Source: Paenibacillus turicensis (lineage in GTDB: Bacteria > Bacillota > Bacilli > Paenibacillales > Paenibacillaceae). Taken from it: 64,000 bases of DNA. Below are positions 28,509 through 37,487 of this stretch, piece by piece. Under the pieces are notes generated by a model. The model had not been told where the DNA came from, searched no databases, and worked only from the letters and a program-made list of their open reading frames with translations. Both the position numbers and the translations under genes were made by a program. The first letter of the stretch is position 1. Each line of letters begins with the position of its first letter. Location of the stretch: positions 305,767 to 369,766 of the forward strand of contig NZ_JAGGKG010000002.1 in assembly GCF_017873435.1 (NCBI RefSeq). The letters are read 5' to 3'.

Positions 28509-29264
28509 TTAAAAGCTAATCAACAACTGCTTTACAACGAGATACCAGCCGTCTACCAAAACAAATAGTAGTATTTTAAATGGTAGTGAGATCATAACCG
28601 GCGGTAACATCATCATCCCCATAGCCATCAGCACACTGGCGACCACAATATCAATAATGAGAAATGGAATAAAAATCATAAATCCCATTTGAAAGCCTGT
28701 TTTGAGTTCACTTATTGCAAACGCAGGAATCATCACACTTAATGGAATGTCCTTATAGCTTTCAGGTGCCTTCGTCTTACTGTAATCTAGAAATAGCTTA
28801 ATATCCTTAGGCCTTGTATGTGTATACATAAATTCCTTCATTGGAACGGCGGCCTTATCCAAAGCTTCTGTTTGTGTGATCTCTCCTTTGATATAAGGCT
28901 GGAGTGCAACCTGATTGATCGTAGATAAGGTAGGGCTCATCACAAACAAGGTTAAAAATAGGGCTAACCCAATTAAAACTTGGTTTGGTGGCATCTGCTG
29001 CGTTCCCAGTGAACTTCTAACAAAACCAAGTACAATCACAATTCTCGTAAAACTTGTCATCAATACTAGAATTGCAGGTGCAATACTTAATACTGTAATA
29101 AGAAGGATGATAGACAATGAGCTAGTGCTAGGCTGTCCCGACGAATCTCCGATCTGAATTCCCACATTAGGTATGGGATTCACAGAGGCTGCAGAAGCTA
29201 TAGACACACCTACAATGCTCCAAAGGCTTGCAATTAAGCCAATTATAATGAGCTTTTTCTTCAT
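28509..29264 (-). CDS. fliP: Flagellar export gate protein FliP
   Basis: Pore-forming subunit of the flagellar export channel. 251 aa with an N-terminal signal peptide (about 1-25, ending ASA), a short periplasm-side stretch, and four membrane segments. Family motifs seen: MTSFTRIVIVLGFVRSSLGT, PPNQVLIGLALFLT, and MGFMIFIPFLIIDIVVASVL near the end, with MGMMMLPPVMISLPFK. Its ATG overlaps the fliO stop (ATGA). Confidence 0.97.
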   Translation of the reverse strand: MKKKLIIIGLIASLWSIVGVSIASAASVNPIPNVGIQIGDSSGQPSTSSLSIILLITVLSIAPAILVLMTSFTRIVIVLGFVRSSLGTQQMPPNQVLIGLALFLTLFVMSPTLSTINQVALQPYIKGEITQTEALDKAAVPMKEFMYTHTRPKDIKLFLDYSKTKAPESYKDIPLSVMIPAFAISELKTGFQMGFMIFIPFLIIDIVVASVLMAMGMMMLPPVMISLPFKILLFVLVDGWYLVVKQLLISF

Positions 29265-29806
29265 GAATCCCTCGACCGATCTGTAGTTTCTTGTTCCGAT
29301 TCCTCCAGCAACTCTTGAATTTGCTGCTTACGATTAGGTCTCTTCTGAATTTGCGTCTGGAATACTTCATGGAAAGAGGAGCCTTCAAGTTCTTCTTCTT
29401 GAATGAAGCTCTCTTTCTTTTTAAAGCGCGTCATCAAATTAGATAACGCCGATGTAATCGCCGGGAACTCAGGGTCAGCCTCTTCAAATGCTCGCTTCAA
29501 AAGCTCAATTTCGTCGGGATCGGTAATTTTATCAACTAAATTGATATTTTCACCTACACCAACCAAATACATCGTTCCGCCGATTTGAATCACTTGAAGA
29601 GACTTATTAGGCCCCAGTCCCACAGCACCCATCGTTTGTATGGAGCGATTAGTTGAAGAAAGACGGTTCTTTCTACCTAAAAAGCGTACCAATACGATAA
29701 TTAAAACAATAATGATAGCAAGAACAACAATGACAGTTAACATATCCCCAATCGGATTAAACTGACTCATATCCTGAGTTTGTTCGTTAGCTAAAGGCAA
29801 AAACAT
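29261..29806 (-). CDS. fliO: Flagellar biosynthetic protein FliO (FliZ)
   Basis: Membrane scaffold that helps FliP assemble. 181 aa: a short outside N terminus, one membrane segment (about 23-44), the conserved basic cytosolic domain (RFLGRKNRL ... MGAVGLGPNKSLQVIQIGGTMYLVGVGENI) and a charged tail rich in Gln/Glu. This matches the FliO/FliZ family of Bacillales. It follows cheY by 4 bp and overlaps fliP. Confidence 0.9.
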   Translation of the reverse strand: MFLPLANEQTQDMSQFNPIGDMLTVIVVLAIIIVLIIVLVRFLGRKNRLSSTNRSIQTMGAVGLGPNKSLQVIQIGGTMYLVGVGENINLVDKITDPDEIELLKRAFEEADPEFPAITSALSNLMTRFKKKESFIQEEELEGSSFHEVFQTQIQKRPNRKQQIQELLEESEQETTDRSRDS

Positions 29807-29810
29807 AAGA

Positions 29811-30176
29811 CTATAGGCCTAACGTTTTGTTGATCGCCTCTACTACACGATCAGATTGGAAAGGTTTAACGATGAAGTCTTTAGCACCAGCTTGAATCGC
29901 ATCAATAACCATCGCTTGTTGACCCATTGCGGAACACATAATAACTTTTGCACTAGGTTCAATTTTTTTAATCTCTTTTAGTGCTGCAATCCCATCCATT
30001 TCAGGCATGGTAATATCCATCGTAATTAAATCAGGATGCAACTCTTTATATTTTTCAACTGCTTGCGCACCGTCTTGTGCTTCTCCCACAACTTCAAATC
30101 CATTTTTTGTTAAAATATCACGAATCATCATTCTCATAAATGCTGCGTCGTCTACGATTAAAATTCTGTTAGCCAT
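29811..30176 (-). CDS. cheY: Chemotaxis response regulator CheY
   Basis: Single-domain receiver that, phosphorylated by CheA, binds FliM/FliY at the motor switch. 121 aa with all active-site residues: Asp9-Asp10, phospho-acceptor Asp54 (MDITMPEMDG), Ser/Thr site at CSAM near 81, and Lys104 in IVKPF. It lies between fliY and fliO, as in B. subtilis, so switch, phosphatase (FliY) and signal protein are encoded side by side. Confidence 0.97.
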   Translation of the reverse strand: MANRILIVDDAAFMRMMIRDILTKNGFEVVGEAQDGAQAVEKYKELHPDLITMDITMPEMDGIAALKEIKKIEPSAKVIMCSAMGQQAMVIDAIQAGAKDFIVKPFQSDRVVEAINKTLGL

Positions 30177-30207
30177 TAGTTAAAAATCCTCCCTGAAATG
30201 AATACTG

Positions 30208-31461
30208 TTATTTCAATTTTTGAATACGATCCCATTGGCTTACGATATCTGTGACACGTACCCCAAAGTTCTCATCAATAACAACAACCTCACCCTTGGC
30301 GATCAGTTTGTTGTTAACTAGAATATCCACAGGCTCACCAGCTAGCTTGTCTAATTCTATGATTGAACCTTGTGATAACTCCAAAATATCTTTTATTTGC
30401 TTTTGGGTTCTCCCTAATTCTACGGTGACCTTAAGGGGAATGTCCATCAATAAATTTAAATTATTTTCATCCACTTGTCCATAAGCCGGCGTTGACAAAT
30501 TAGAAAACTGTACAGGCTGTACATTTGTATGTCGTCCACCCATTCCACCAAGATGATGAGGTTCGTTATAACCTTGCCCCATAGGCATATTACCATAACC
30601 TTGATTTGGAACCTGCGGTTGCATTGCAGCTGGTGGCGGCTGATTATACATCGGTTGCTCATACATAGGCTGTGAAGGCATGACAGGCTCAGGCGTAGGA
30701 GCTACTGGTGGTGCAGAAGAAGGTGCAGGTGTAGGCTCAGGTGCAGACGTAACTGGTTGCTCTTCCACAGCTTGTGACTCTGAACCGTTAATTAAACGAC
30801 TCACCATATCTTTAGCAAATTCAACAGTTAACAACTGCATAATCGTAGAATCTATCAAATCTCCAATTTTTAATCTAAACGAGATTTTAATTAATGTTTC
30901 ATCTGGCGGTAGGCTATTTAACCCGTTCCCATCTGTCATATTTAAAATATCTATACCAGGTGGTGAGATATTTACAAACTGATTAAAAATAGTAGACATC
31001 GAGGTCGCAGAAGAGCCCATCATTTGATTCATCGCTTCTTGTACGGCACTAATATGAATCTCATTAAGCTCCTCATCTTGTGGGTTCCCTTCGCCACCTA
31101 ACATGAGATCAGCAATGACTTGAGCGTCTCTAATTTTAATGACAAGTGAATTCATACCTTCAAAACCATCAACATATTCTACATGAATAGCAACATGTGG
31201 TTTCGGGAATTCCTCTTCAAATTTTGAACGTACAATGATTGACACTTTAGGGGTAGTTATATCTACTTTTTTATTTAAAAGTGTTGAAAGCGCAGTTGCC
31301 GCACTTCCAAATGTAATATTCCCAATTTCTCCCAATGCGTCCTGCTCTAGCGGTGTTAAATAATCATCAACTGTTTTCTCAGTTTCGGCTTGGTTATCCA
31401 TGCTAGCTTGCTTAAGCAGAGCATCAATCTCTTCTTGAGATAAATAGTCTTTACTCGTCAT
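30208..31461 (-). CDS. fliY: Flagellar motor switch phosphatase FliY
   Basis: C-ring switch protein of Gram-positives that also dephosphorylates CheY-P. Seen in 417 aa: N-terminal CheY-P-binding motif SQEEIDALLKQ, a CheC-like domain with two E-x2-N helices (EIGNITFGSAATALS near 45 and HISAVQEAMNQMMGSS near 145), a long Pro/Gln/Met/Gly-rich linker (about 240-325) and a C-terminal SpoA/FliN domain (VTVELGRTQKQIKDILEL). ATG 31461 has AAGGAG upstream and overlaps the fliM 3' end; an in-frame GTG at 31479 lacks a site. Confidence 0.95.
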   Translation of the reverse strand: MTSKDYLSQEEIDALLKQASMDNQAETEKTVDDYLTPLEQDALGEIGNITFGSAATALSTLLNKKVDITTPKVSIIVRSKFEEEFPKPHVAIHVEYVDGFEGMNSLVIKIRDAQVIADLMLGGEGNPQDEELNEIHISAVQEAMNQMMGSSATSMSTIFNQFVNISPPGIDILNMTDGNGLNSLPPDETLIKISFRLKIGDLIDSTIMQLLTVEFAKDMVSRLINGSESQAVEEQPVTSAPEPTPAPSSAPPVAPTPEPVMPSQPMYEQPMYNQPPPAAMQPQVPNQGYGNMPMGQGYNEPHHLGGMGGRHTNVQPVQFSNLSTPAYGQVDENNLNLLMDIPLKVTVELGRTQKQIKDILELSQGSIIELDKLAGEPVDILVNNKLIAKGEVVVIDENFGVRVTDIVSQWDRIQKLK

Positions 31462-32449
31462 ATTCCTCAACTCCTTCACTTACAATTTCATCAATTTGAA
31501 CAGCAATCCGATCTTTAATTGTACCTGGACTTCCGATGTATTTCAGCTTATCTCCGATCCGAATCGCAAGTCCATCCTCAACTGGCTTATTCAAAGAAAT
31601 TACATCTCCAACTGCTAAACTCAAAAATTCAGAAATTGTAATCTGTGATTCGCCTAATTCAGCTACAATCGGCAATTTAGCTCGATGTACTCGGTGCTGT
31701 AATGCCTCTACCTCTTCAGGAACTCTGGACTTTTTCTGAGATACAAACCAATGATGGACAGACAATTTAGACATGATGGGCTCAATCACTACATGTGGGA
31801 TACAAAGATTAATCATCCCTGTCGTATCCCCAATTTTTGTACTTAATGAAATTAGAGCTATTGTCTCATTGGGCGAAACAATTTGCATAAATTGTGGATT
31901 GGTTTCTAACGCCTCCATACGTGGATTAATATCCATCACGGTTTTCCACGCTTCTTGGAGACTATCAAAAGCTCTACTAAAAATTTTCTCCATAATAATG
32001 GTTTCAATTTCTGTTAAAGCACCCATCTTAGAAGGTGCAGCACCGACACCTCCTAATAAACGATCTAACATGGCATAAGCAACGTTGGGATGAACTTCTA
32101 ATACCATTCGTCCTTCTAGCGGCTCAGCTTCAAATATGTTCAGGATCGTCATCTTAGGAATAGATCGAATAAATTCATCATAAGGCAATTGTTCTACCTG
32201 AACGACGCTAATTTGTACAAAGGTGCGCAGTTGTGCGGAAAAATAGGTAGTGAGATATCGAGCAAAATTTTCATGAATTCGAGTTAAGCTGCGAATATGG
32301 TCTTTAGAAAACCGCACAGCTCTTTTAAAGTCATAAGCTCGTATTTTTTTCTGCGTCTCTTCCTTTTTTAGTTCTTCCGCATCCATTTCACCTGAAGACA
32401 ACGCTGCAAGCAGTGCATCTATCTCATTTTGTGACATTACATCTACCAT
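31451..32449 (-). CDS. fliM: Flagellar motor switch protein FliM
   Basis: C-ring protein that receives CheY-P and sets rotation direction. 332 aa: N-terminal CheY-P-binding segment (MSQNEIDALLAAL), a CheC-like middle domain lacking the phosphatase helices, and a C-terminal SpoA domain (ELGESQITISEFLSLAVGDV). GGGGGTGAG precedes the ATG at 32449. It follows fliL and overlaps fliY by 11 bp. Confidence 0.97.
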   Translation of the reverse strand: MVDVMSQNEIDALLAALSSGEMDAEELKKEETQKKIRAYDFKRAVRFSKDHIRSLTRIHENFARYLTTYFSAQLRTFVQISVVQVEQLPYDEFIRSIPKMTILNIFEAEPLEGRMVLEVHPNVAYAMLDRLLGGVGAAPSKMGALTEIETIIMEKIFSRAFDSLQEAWKTVMDINPRMEALETNPQFMQIVSPNETIALISLSTKIGDTTGMINLCIPHVVIEPIMSKLSVHHWFVSQKKSRVPEEVEALQHRVHRAKLPIVAELGESQITISEFLSLAVGDVISLNKPVEDGLAIRIGDKLKYIGSPGTIKDRIAVQIDEIVSEGVEEYDE

Positions 32450-32492
32450 TTATCTCACCCCCTTAAAGAAATTGTACATTGATTGTTATTGA

Positions 32493-32966
32493 TCAGATCG
32501 GTACCAATTGGAATTTTGTGATATCAATCTGAATCACTTTTCCTTCAGGCAGTGATTTGTTAATTAAATTTAAGAGCTTTGCGCTTAAATCATCTTTACC
32601 CTTTGCGCCATTTAACTCCTCTGGCTTTGTATCAGCTAAAGTTTTAATGATGATTGGGGCAATTTTAAAGTCTTTAATTTTGTCAAAGGCTGCCTTTGAC
32701 TCTGCGGTATCTAATTGAAAAGCAAAATTAGCGACTACAATGTAGTTTGCATCAGCAGCATTTGTTTTAATTTCATCGATGGTTGAAGTAACCTCAACGA
32801 TCTGATCGGCAGTTAAACCCGGTGCTGGAGCTACATTTTGCACAGTATCTCTCAGTTGAGTTTCTGGTGTTTGCTGTGTGTAGGGCCTTAAGAGTAAAAA
32901 TGCTGCTACTACGATAAGCGTAATTGATAATAAGATTGTAATCAGCCAAGGTGCCAATTTTTTCAT
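32493..32966 (-). CDS. fliL: Flagellar basal-body-associated protein FliL
   Basis: Single-pass inner-membrane protein around the stator that raises motor torque. 157 aa with one membrane segment at about 7-27, a short extracytoplasmic linker rich in Thr/Pro and a C-terminal globular domain (YIVVANFAFQLDTAESKAAF ... VIQIDITKFQLV), as in the family. Its ATG overlaps the flbD stop (ATGA); fliM follows after 43 bp. Confidence 0.92.
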   Translation of the reverse strand: MKKLAPWLITILLSITLIVVAAFLLLRPYTQQTPETQLRDTVQNVAPAPGLTADQIVEVTSTIDEIKTNAADANYIVVANFAFQLDTAESKAAFDKIKDFKIAPIIIKTLADTKPEELNGAKGKDDLSAKLLNLINKSLPEGKVIQIDITKFQLVPI

Positions 32967-33187
32967 GACAATTCCTCCGTTTGCTGCACTTTAATTGTTG
33001 CTGCATGAATGCCAATTTCACTATAATAGTCTCTTATACGTGAAATGACCTCACTTGCTTTCTCCAATACTATAATACGCTTGCCTGTAACAAGGGTTAC
33101 GTATGTATCAGGTGTTTCCTCAACCGCCTCTATCATGATGGCATTTAGCCACAATTGAGATCCGTTTATTCTTGTTACAGCGATCAT
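32963..33187 (-). CDS. flbD: FlbD/SwrD family flagellar protein
   Basis: 74-aa cytosolic protein of the FlbD (FlbEa, SwrD) family. Seen: the family signature MIAVTRINGSQLWLNAIMIE at the N terminus and TLVTGKRIIVLE in the middle. SwrD of B. subtilis raises flagellar power for swarming; the same role is inferred here. GGGAGG precedes the ATG. It is coupled to fliL (4-bp overlap), and a strong RNA hairpin lies between it and flgE upstream. Confidence 0.9.
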   Translation of the reverse strand: MIAVTRINGSQLWLNAIMIEAVEETPDTYVTLVTGKRIIVLEKASEVISRIRDYYSEIGIHAATIKVQQTEELS

Positions 33188-33257
33188 AATATTCCTCCCA
33201 CATGAATAGTTAAAGTCAGGTTTGTTGAAGATAAATACACCTAAAATCTGGTTAAGT

Positions 33258-33294
33258 ATAGAGGAGGATTAAGCAATTACCTATCCTCCTCTAT
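33258..33294 (-). repeat. 12-bp inverted repeat (RNA hairpin) between flgE and flbD
   Basis: ATAGAGGAGGAT (33258-33269) and its exact complement ATCCTCCTCTAT (33283-33294) flank 13 nt. The minus-strand transcript would form a 12-bp stem directly after the flgE stop. It is followed by ATACTTAACC, not by a U run, so it does not look like a working intrinsic terminator; it may protect the 3' end of the hook-gene message or mark a processing site. Confidence 0.75.
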
Positions 33295-33305
33295 TAAGTT
33301 TGAGC

Positions 33306-34121
33306 TTAGCGTTTCAAGTTAACAACTTCTTGTAAGATTTCATCTGAAGTCGTAATAATACGAGAGTTAGCTTGGAAACCACGCTGGGCAACGATCATTT
33401 CGGTAAATTCACCTGTCAAGTCCACATTGGACATTTCAAGCTGTCCAGCAATAATTTTACCCGTTCCAGCCTCTTGGTTGTTTGCCGTTGTAATAGCTAA
33501 CTCTTCTGTTGTTGCGTTTGGAGTATTACGATATAAACTACCACCAATTTTTTCTAAGCCCTCTGGGTTAACAACTCTAGCAACCCCAATTTGAGGTCCA
33601 TCCTCAGTCGTAGTCCCATCTGCCATTTTAGCGACAATTCTTCCGTTTTGGTCAATCGTAAAGGCCGTTACACCTTCTTCAAGCGTAATCGGTTGCCCTC
33701 CACTATCTACAACAAAAAAACCATCTGAGGTAACTAGTTGTCGTGCGGCATCTAAATGGAAGTCTCCGGCTCTTGTCAAATAAGGTTCTTCTTGTTCAGC
33801 AGTTAATTTAATCAAGAAAAAGCCATCCCCATCAATACGTAAATCTAACGGGTTATTTGTAGTCATGGCACTCCCTGCTGTATGCAGTGTGTCAATAGAA
33901 CCAATAGACGAACCTAAACCAATTTGCTTAGCATTTGCGCCCCCCACTCCATCTGTAGGTGCTGTAACACCAGACACAGTTTGACTCATGATATCTTTAA
34001 ACATCACTCTACTCGCTTTAAAGCCTGCCGTATTTACGTTAGCAATGTTATTCCCGATTACGTCCAACTTCGTCTGAAAGCCCCGCATACCAGATACACC
34101 CGAATACATTGATCTTAACAT
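33306..34121 (-). CDS. flgE: Flagellar hook protein FlgE (FlgG-like)
   Basis: Axial protein of the hook/rod family, 271 aa. Seen: N-terminal coiled-coil motif MLRSMYSGVSGM then TKLDVIGNNIANVNTAGFK, the GLGSSIGSIDTLHTAGS and IDGDGFF loops, and a C-terminal SNVDLTGEFTEMIVAQRGFQ heptad segment. In B. subtilis the fla/che gene at this place encodes the short hook protein FlgE (264 aa) whose N terminus closely matches; many databases label it flgG. I favour hook protein because flgD (hook cap) and fliK (hook length) lie just upstream. Confidence 0.88.
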   Translation of the reverse strand: MLRSMYSGVSGMRGFQTKLDVIGNNIANVNTAGFKASRVMFKDIMSQTVSGVTAPTDGVGGANAKQIGLGSSIGSIDTLHTAGSAMTTNNPLDLRIDGDGFFLIKLTAEQEEPYLTRAGDFHLDAARQLVTSDGFFVVDSGGQPITLEEGVTAFTIDQNGRIVAKMADGTTTEDGPQIGVARVVNPEGLEKIGGSLYRNTPNATTEELAITTANNQEAGTGKIIAGQLEMSNVDLTGEFTEMIVAQRGFQANSRIITTSDEILQEVVNLKR

Positions 34122-34215
34122 TTACTTTCATTCCTCCTAAAGTAAGATAGAATTGCCCTAGTTGCTTCAGTCGATCCGCAACTAATGAATGGCTTTCCGA
34201 ATCCGGGCCAGCCAA
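34122..34215 (-). promoter_or_regulatory. Structured flgE leader with two hairpins
   Basis: On the minus strand an imperfect hairpin (GGCT ... CCG-GATT-CGG ... AGCC) is followed by a perfect TAGTTGC/GCAACTA hairpin, then the flgE ribosome binding site AGGAGG. No U tract follows either. It may tune hook-protein translation; I could not match it to a named riboswitch. Confidence 0.4.
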
Positions 34216-34599
34216 TTAAGAAATAATTACTGCACTATCAATTTGGGTAAAAACATTGTTTTTCATGTTACTTCCATCCATTGCTGTGACGACCGTACGA
34301 TTGTTCACATTGACGATCAACGCCATATCCTTTAATAGAATCAACGATTCCTTGCCACCTTTAGCAGCTACATCATTTATCGCATTTTCAATCTTTTGCA
34401 ATTGCTCAGGCTTCAAATCGAGCCCTCTTTGCTCTAAACGCTTCACCGCATGATTACTAAACCTGACAAGCGAGTTTTGCAGCAAGTCCTGAAAGGAGGC
34501 CTGCTCATTATTTTTAGAAGACTGAGGCTTATGCTGCTGGGTGACAGCAGGTCCAATTCTTCCTGTATAAATCTGACCTACTTGGATCGGAGAATTCAT
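34216..34599 (-). CDS. TIGR02530-type flagellar operon protein
   Basis: 127 aa. The central LVRFSNHAVKRLEQRGLDL segment and the C-terminal ALIVNVNNRTVVTAMD segment are hallmarks of the small family called flagellar operon protein (TIGR02530) found between flgD and flgE in Firmicutes and spirochaetes. No signal peptide or membrane segment. Its ATG overlaps the flgD stop (ATGA). Function unproven; the position suggests a hook-assembly accessory or chaperone. Confidence 0.88.
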   Translation of the reverse strand: MNSPIQVGQIYTGRIGPAVTQQHKPQSSKNNEQASFQDLLQNSLVRFSNHAVKRLEQRGLDLKPEQLQKIENAINDVAAKGGKESLILLKDMALIVNVNNRTVVTAMDGSNMKNNVFTQIDSAVIIS

Positions 34600-35132
34600 G
34601 ATGTTTTCTCCTCAGTAGATTCATTTGTACCTGAGGTTTCTTTATCTTTGTCGTCTACTGCTGCTTTTACATCTTCAACCTGAACAATTTTGTCAAGCTC
34701 AAGCTCTTTACTACCAATCTTCACATAATGAACACCATTACGAACGACGATAGAATCAACAATTCCTGTTTCCTTTTCAATAATGACTTCAGCTTGTTTT
34801 GTTTTAATATCATAGTTACCCGTTTTCGTTTCGCCGTTCCACTCGACTTGCTTCCCAATTAAATTGGAGCTATTTCCAAGCGATTGCCCCATTCCTTTTA
34901 ACTGATCAGATATTTTAGCAAGCTGTTCCACCGAAGTGAATTGAGCAGTCTGCGCAGCTAAGTCTTTATTATCCATTGGAGAAGTAGGGTCCTGATTTTG
35001 CATCTGTGCAATCATTAGCTTCAAAAAATCATCTTTACCTAAAGTATTATTATCTGTTTTCGTGCCAGCTCTTCTTACATTATCTACAGAATAATACGGC
35101 CAACTCGTTTTCGGATATACTACATCAGACAT
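34596..35132 (-). CDS. flgD: Flagellar hook assembly protein FlgD
   Basis: Hook-cap scaffold. 178 aa; the conserved N-terminal block LGKDDFLKLMIAQMQNQDPTSPMDNKDL (about 28-56, given here in outline: LGKDDFLKLM and QMQNQDPTSPMDN) is diagnostic, followed by QTAQFTSVEQLAKI and an export-competent polar tail with acidic residues. GGAGGAG precedes the ATG. It lies between fliK, which measures the hook, and the TIGR02530-type gene. Confidence 0.93.
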   Translation of the reverse strand: MSDVVYPKTSWPYYSVDNVRRAGTKTDNNTLGKDDFLKLMIAQMQNQDPTSPMDNKDLAAQTAQFTSVEQLAKISDQLKGMGQSLGNSSNLIGKQVEWNGETKTGNYDIKTKQAEVIIEKETGIVDSIVVRNGVHYVKIGSKELELDKIVQVEDVKAAVDDKDKETSGTNESTEEKTS

Positions 35133-35161
35133 GTTGCTCCTCCTTCCTCTAACTTTATAAT

Positions 35162-36466
35162 CTAAGCTCTCGCAACAAATGAACTACCATACGCCCCTTC
35201 GCGCGTTTTAACCTCTGCCATCCACTCGTTCCATTCCTCATTGAGATCGTTCACGAGTAAATGATCCTCTTCCTGTAGCTCACGCCGTTTATTTCCTTGT
35301 TCTTGTCCTGAACCGTTACGTTGTCCTTGACTCTCATTATGATACATATGGGAGGACAATGAACTATTTTGGGTTACTTCAAGCTTAGTGACTTGAATAC
35401 CTTGTGCTTGCAATGCCGCTCTAAGTTGACTCATTTGGCCCTCAAGTGATTCTTTAGCTAGCAAATGCTCGGTTACAAACTGTGCAACCATTTGGCCATT
35501 TTGCATCGTTATTTTGACATCCACTTGACCTAGGTGCTCTGGGTATAATGAAATTCTAGCCTCCGAAAGTCCTTGAAGCTTTACGATATCGAACTTACCA
35601 ACTAGAAATCCACTTACTTCCTTAGCGAAGCTTTCTACAGGCACCGGTGTAGGTAGACTTTTAACCTCTGCATTGGCATGATGGCGTAACGCAAGCTGAC
35701 CTGCTGTAACGACTTGACCATTTTGCAAAGCATTAAATGACTCGTGATCGTTATGCTGCGTTGCATGACTAGCCCCCTTAGAAGCATGTACTGCATCCTT
35801 TAACTCAACTTGTCCATTCTTTTGGCCATTACCTTGCATAGCACTATTTAATGCTTGATCTACAAAGACATTAACTTTTGCAGGTTTGCTGTCAACACTA
35901 GTTACATCCAACATTTTCTGCAATGATTGAAGCATGGATTGGATTTGGTCTACAGGTAGCTTAGTTACTCCTGCTTGAGCCTGCTTCGCAGAGGACAACA
36001 ATTGAGCAACTGCGTCTTGAATCGCAAACGTAATCGTTTGAGGGTGTTTTGCCAATTCTGACAATCCTTGCTCCAATTGACCATTTTGGGCCGAAGAAGT
36101 AATGGGCTGAGTCTGCTGTAAAAAAGCTTGCACACCCTGTAGCCAACCTTGCAATGCAGCTAACAGGTTTCCATCCGCATTTAAATGATCCTCGAGGTTA
36201 TCGAGCTTAGCTCCTAGATCAAGCAATAACTTAGCGATTGTGTCATCTTCACCTAAAATTTCAGTACTACTTGCACCTTCTACTAGCCCTGCTAGTGTCA
36301 ACAAAGACAAAGTTGAACTGTTCGAGTTAGTATTAGCGCCACCGCTACCCATCATTGCAAGTAGAGCTTGTCCAAAACCTTGATCAGAAACCGCAGATTG
36401 ACCGCCAGTACTGCTCACAACACTTGCTGATGGTGAGGATGTAATTGCGGAAATGACTTGACTCAT
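35162..36466 (-). CDS. fliK: Flagellar hook-length control protein FliK
   Basis: Secreted molecular ruler that tells FlhB to switch substrates. 434 aa from ATG 36466 (AAAGGAGGTG 9 bp upstream; a GTG at 36478 overlaps that site). Low-complexity Gln/Ser/Ala-rich N-terminal two-thirds, then the conserved FliK C-terminal domain: LSEARISLYPEHLGQVDVKITMQNG in outline LYPEHLGQVDVKI, followed by LRAALQAQGIQVTKLEV. The sequence is variable, as usual in this family. It stands between ylxF and flgD. Confidence 0.93.
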   Translation of the reverse strand: MSQVISAITSSPSASVVSSTGGQSAVSDQGFGQALLAMMGSGGANTNSNSSTLSLLTLAGLVEGASSTEILGEDDTIAKLLLDLGAKLDNLEDHLNADGNLLAALQGWLQGVQAFLQQTQPITSSAQNGQLEQGLSELAKHPQTITFAIQDAVAQLLSSAKQAQAGVTKLPVDQIQSMLQSLQKMLDVTSVDSKPAKVNVFVDQALNSAMQGNGQKNGQVELKDAVHASKGASHATQHNDHESFNALQNGQVVTAGQLALRHHANAEVKSLPTPVPVESFAKEVSGFLVGKFDIVKLQGLSEARISLYPEHLGQVDVKITMQNGQMVAQFVTEHLLAKESLEGQMSQLRAALQAQGIQVTKLEVTQNSSLSSHMYHNESQGQRNGSGQEQGNKRRELQEEDHLLVNDLNEEWNEWMAEVKTREGAYGSSFVARA

Positions 36467-36495
36467 TTTATTATTCACCTCCTTTCCTAGTAGAT

Positions 36496-37443
36496 TTATT
36501 TAGCAACTAGCTTATTCAAAATTTTTGCCGCTTCGGTTTGATTAGTTTTTGTCATTGATGCTAAAATTTTTGACCGTGCTGCATCATCAATGGAATTAAG
36601 AATTTTTAATGCCTTATCAGGGCTAATTTTATACGTCTGCAAAAGTAGCTCCGACGCTGAATCAGCAGACATTGTAGAAAATGTAGCACTTAGTTGAGCA
36701 TCCGTTAAACCTGTATTCACCTTAGAAGCTGCGGCATCTGTCTCAGCCTCTTTCTTCAATCTAGATTGCAATGCAGCAATATTTAAATCCTCAGATGTGG
36801 TTGCATCCTTGAGCTTAATTGAAATATCAGCCGCTTTTTGTGCATCCATTTTTTCTAGAATGGCGGCCTTATTTTCGTTCCCCATTTGGCTTAGCATTTG
36901 TAATGCTTCATCCGTTGTGAGCTTTTCTATAATTGCTGCCGCTTTTTTAGGACTCATCTGGGCATAAAGCTGGGCAAGCTTTTTTACTTCTTTTTGATAC
37001 GCAGCTTGCTCCTCACTTTGCTCTGCTTTTTGCTTCACAGAACGTTCTTGATCCAATGTTGCTTGAAGAGCTTTAGCCTTTTCAGCTTGTTCTGTGGCCT
37101 GCTGGGTTGCTTCCTTTAAATCTGTTTCCTGCTTTGCAACCTGCTCCTTTAATTGCTTGACTGTAGCCTCTGTGCTTTCTTGCTGCTTTTTCTCGTCCTT
37201 CTCTTTATCCTCTTTTTTGCTGTCGTCTCCAGCAACACCATCAGGCTCAGGAATAAAATCACGCACGATAGGAATTCGATTTCCCCAATCCAGCATAACA
37301 TTGCGGAAATTAACATTAAGAAGTGTGAGAAGAACACTTAGTAAGACAATCGTAAATATGATTGGCGCGATAAAAAATAAAAACCTTGCAAAGCGACCAC
37401 CAGATTCAGCTTCATAATCTTCTTCTATTTCATTTTGTTCCAA
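36496..37443 (-). CDS. ylxF: YlxF/MotE-like flagellar membrane protein with MgtE-N-like domain
   Basis: 315 aa from TTG 37443 (GGAGGG 7 bp upstream; a TTG at 37467 lies before that site). Seen: a short acidic N terminus, one membrane segment (about 19-45), a long coiled coil rich in Lys/Glu/Gln (about 75-150), and a helical MgtE-N-type domain of repeated short helices (AQMSPKKAAAIIEKL, LSQMGNENKAAILEKMD) and a similar second block near the C terminus. MotE-type proteins guide stators or FliG-like contacts; that role is inferred. It lies between fliJ and fliK as in B. subtilis. Confidence 0.85.
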   Translation of the reverse strand: MEQNEIEEDYEAESGGRFARFLFFIAPIIFTIVLLSVLLTLLNVNFRNVMLDWGNRIPIVRDFIPEPDGVAGDDSKKEDKEKDEKKQQESTEATVKQLKEQVAKQETDLKEATQQATEQAEKAKALQATLDQERSVKQKAEQSEEQAAYQKEVKKLAQLYAQMSPKKAAAIIEKLTTDEALQMLSQMGNENKAAILEKMDAQKAADISIKLKDATTSEDLNIAALQSRLKKEAETDAAASKVNTGLTDAQLSATFSTMSADSASELLLQTYKISPDKALKILNSIDDAARSKILASMTKTNQTEAAKILNKLVAK

Positions 37444-37487
37444 GTCCGTACCCTCCTTTGCAGTCAAAGATTATTCCCACCCTGATT

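Noticed and set aside
34122..34215. c-di-GMP (GEMM) riboswitch before flgE
   Set aside because: A GGGCAA is present but the other conserved GEMM elements (tetraloop receptor, GCAAAGCC) are not in the right order.
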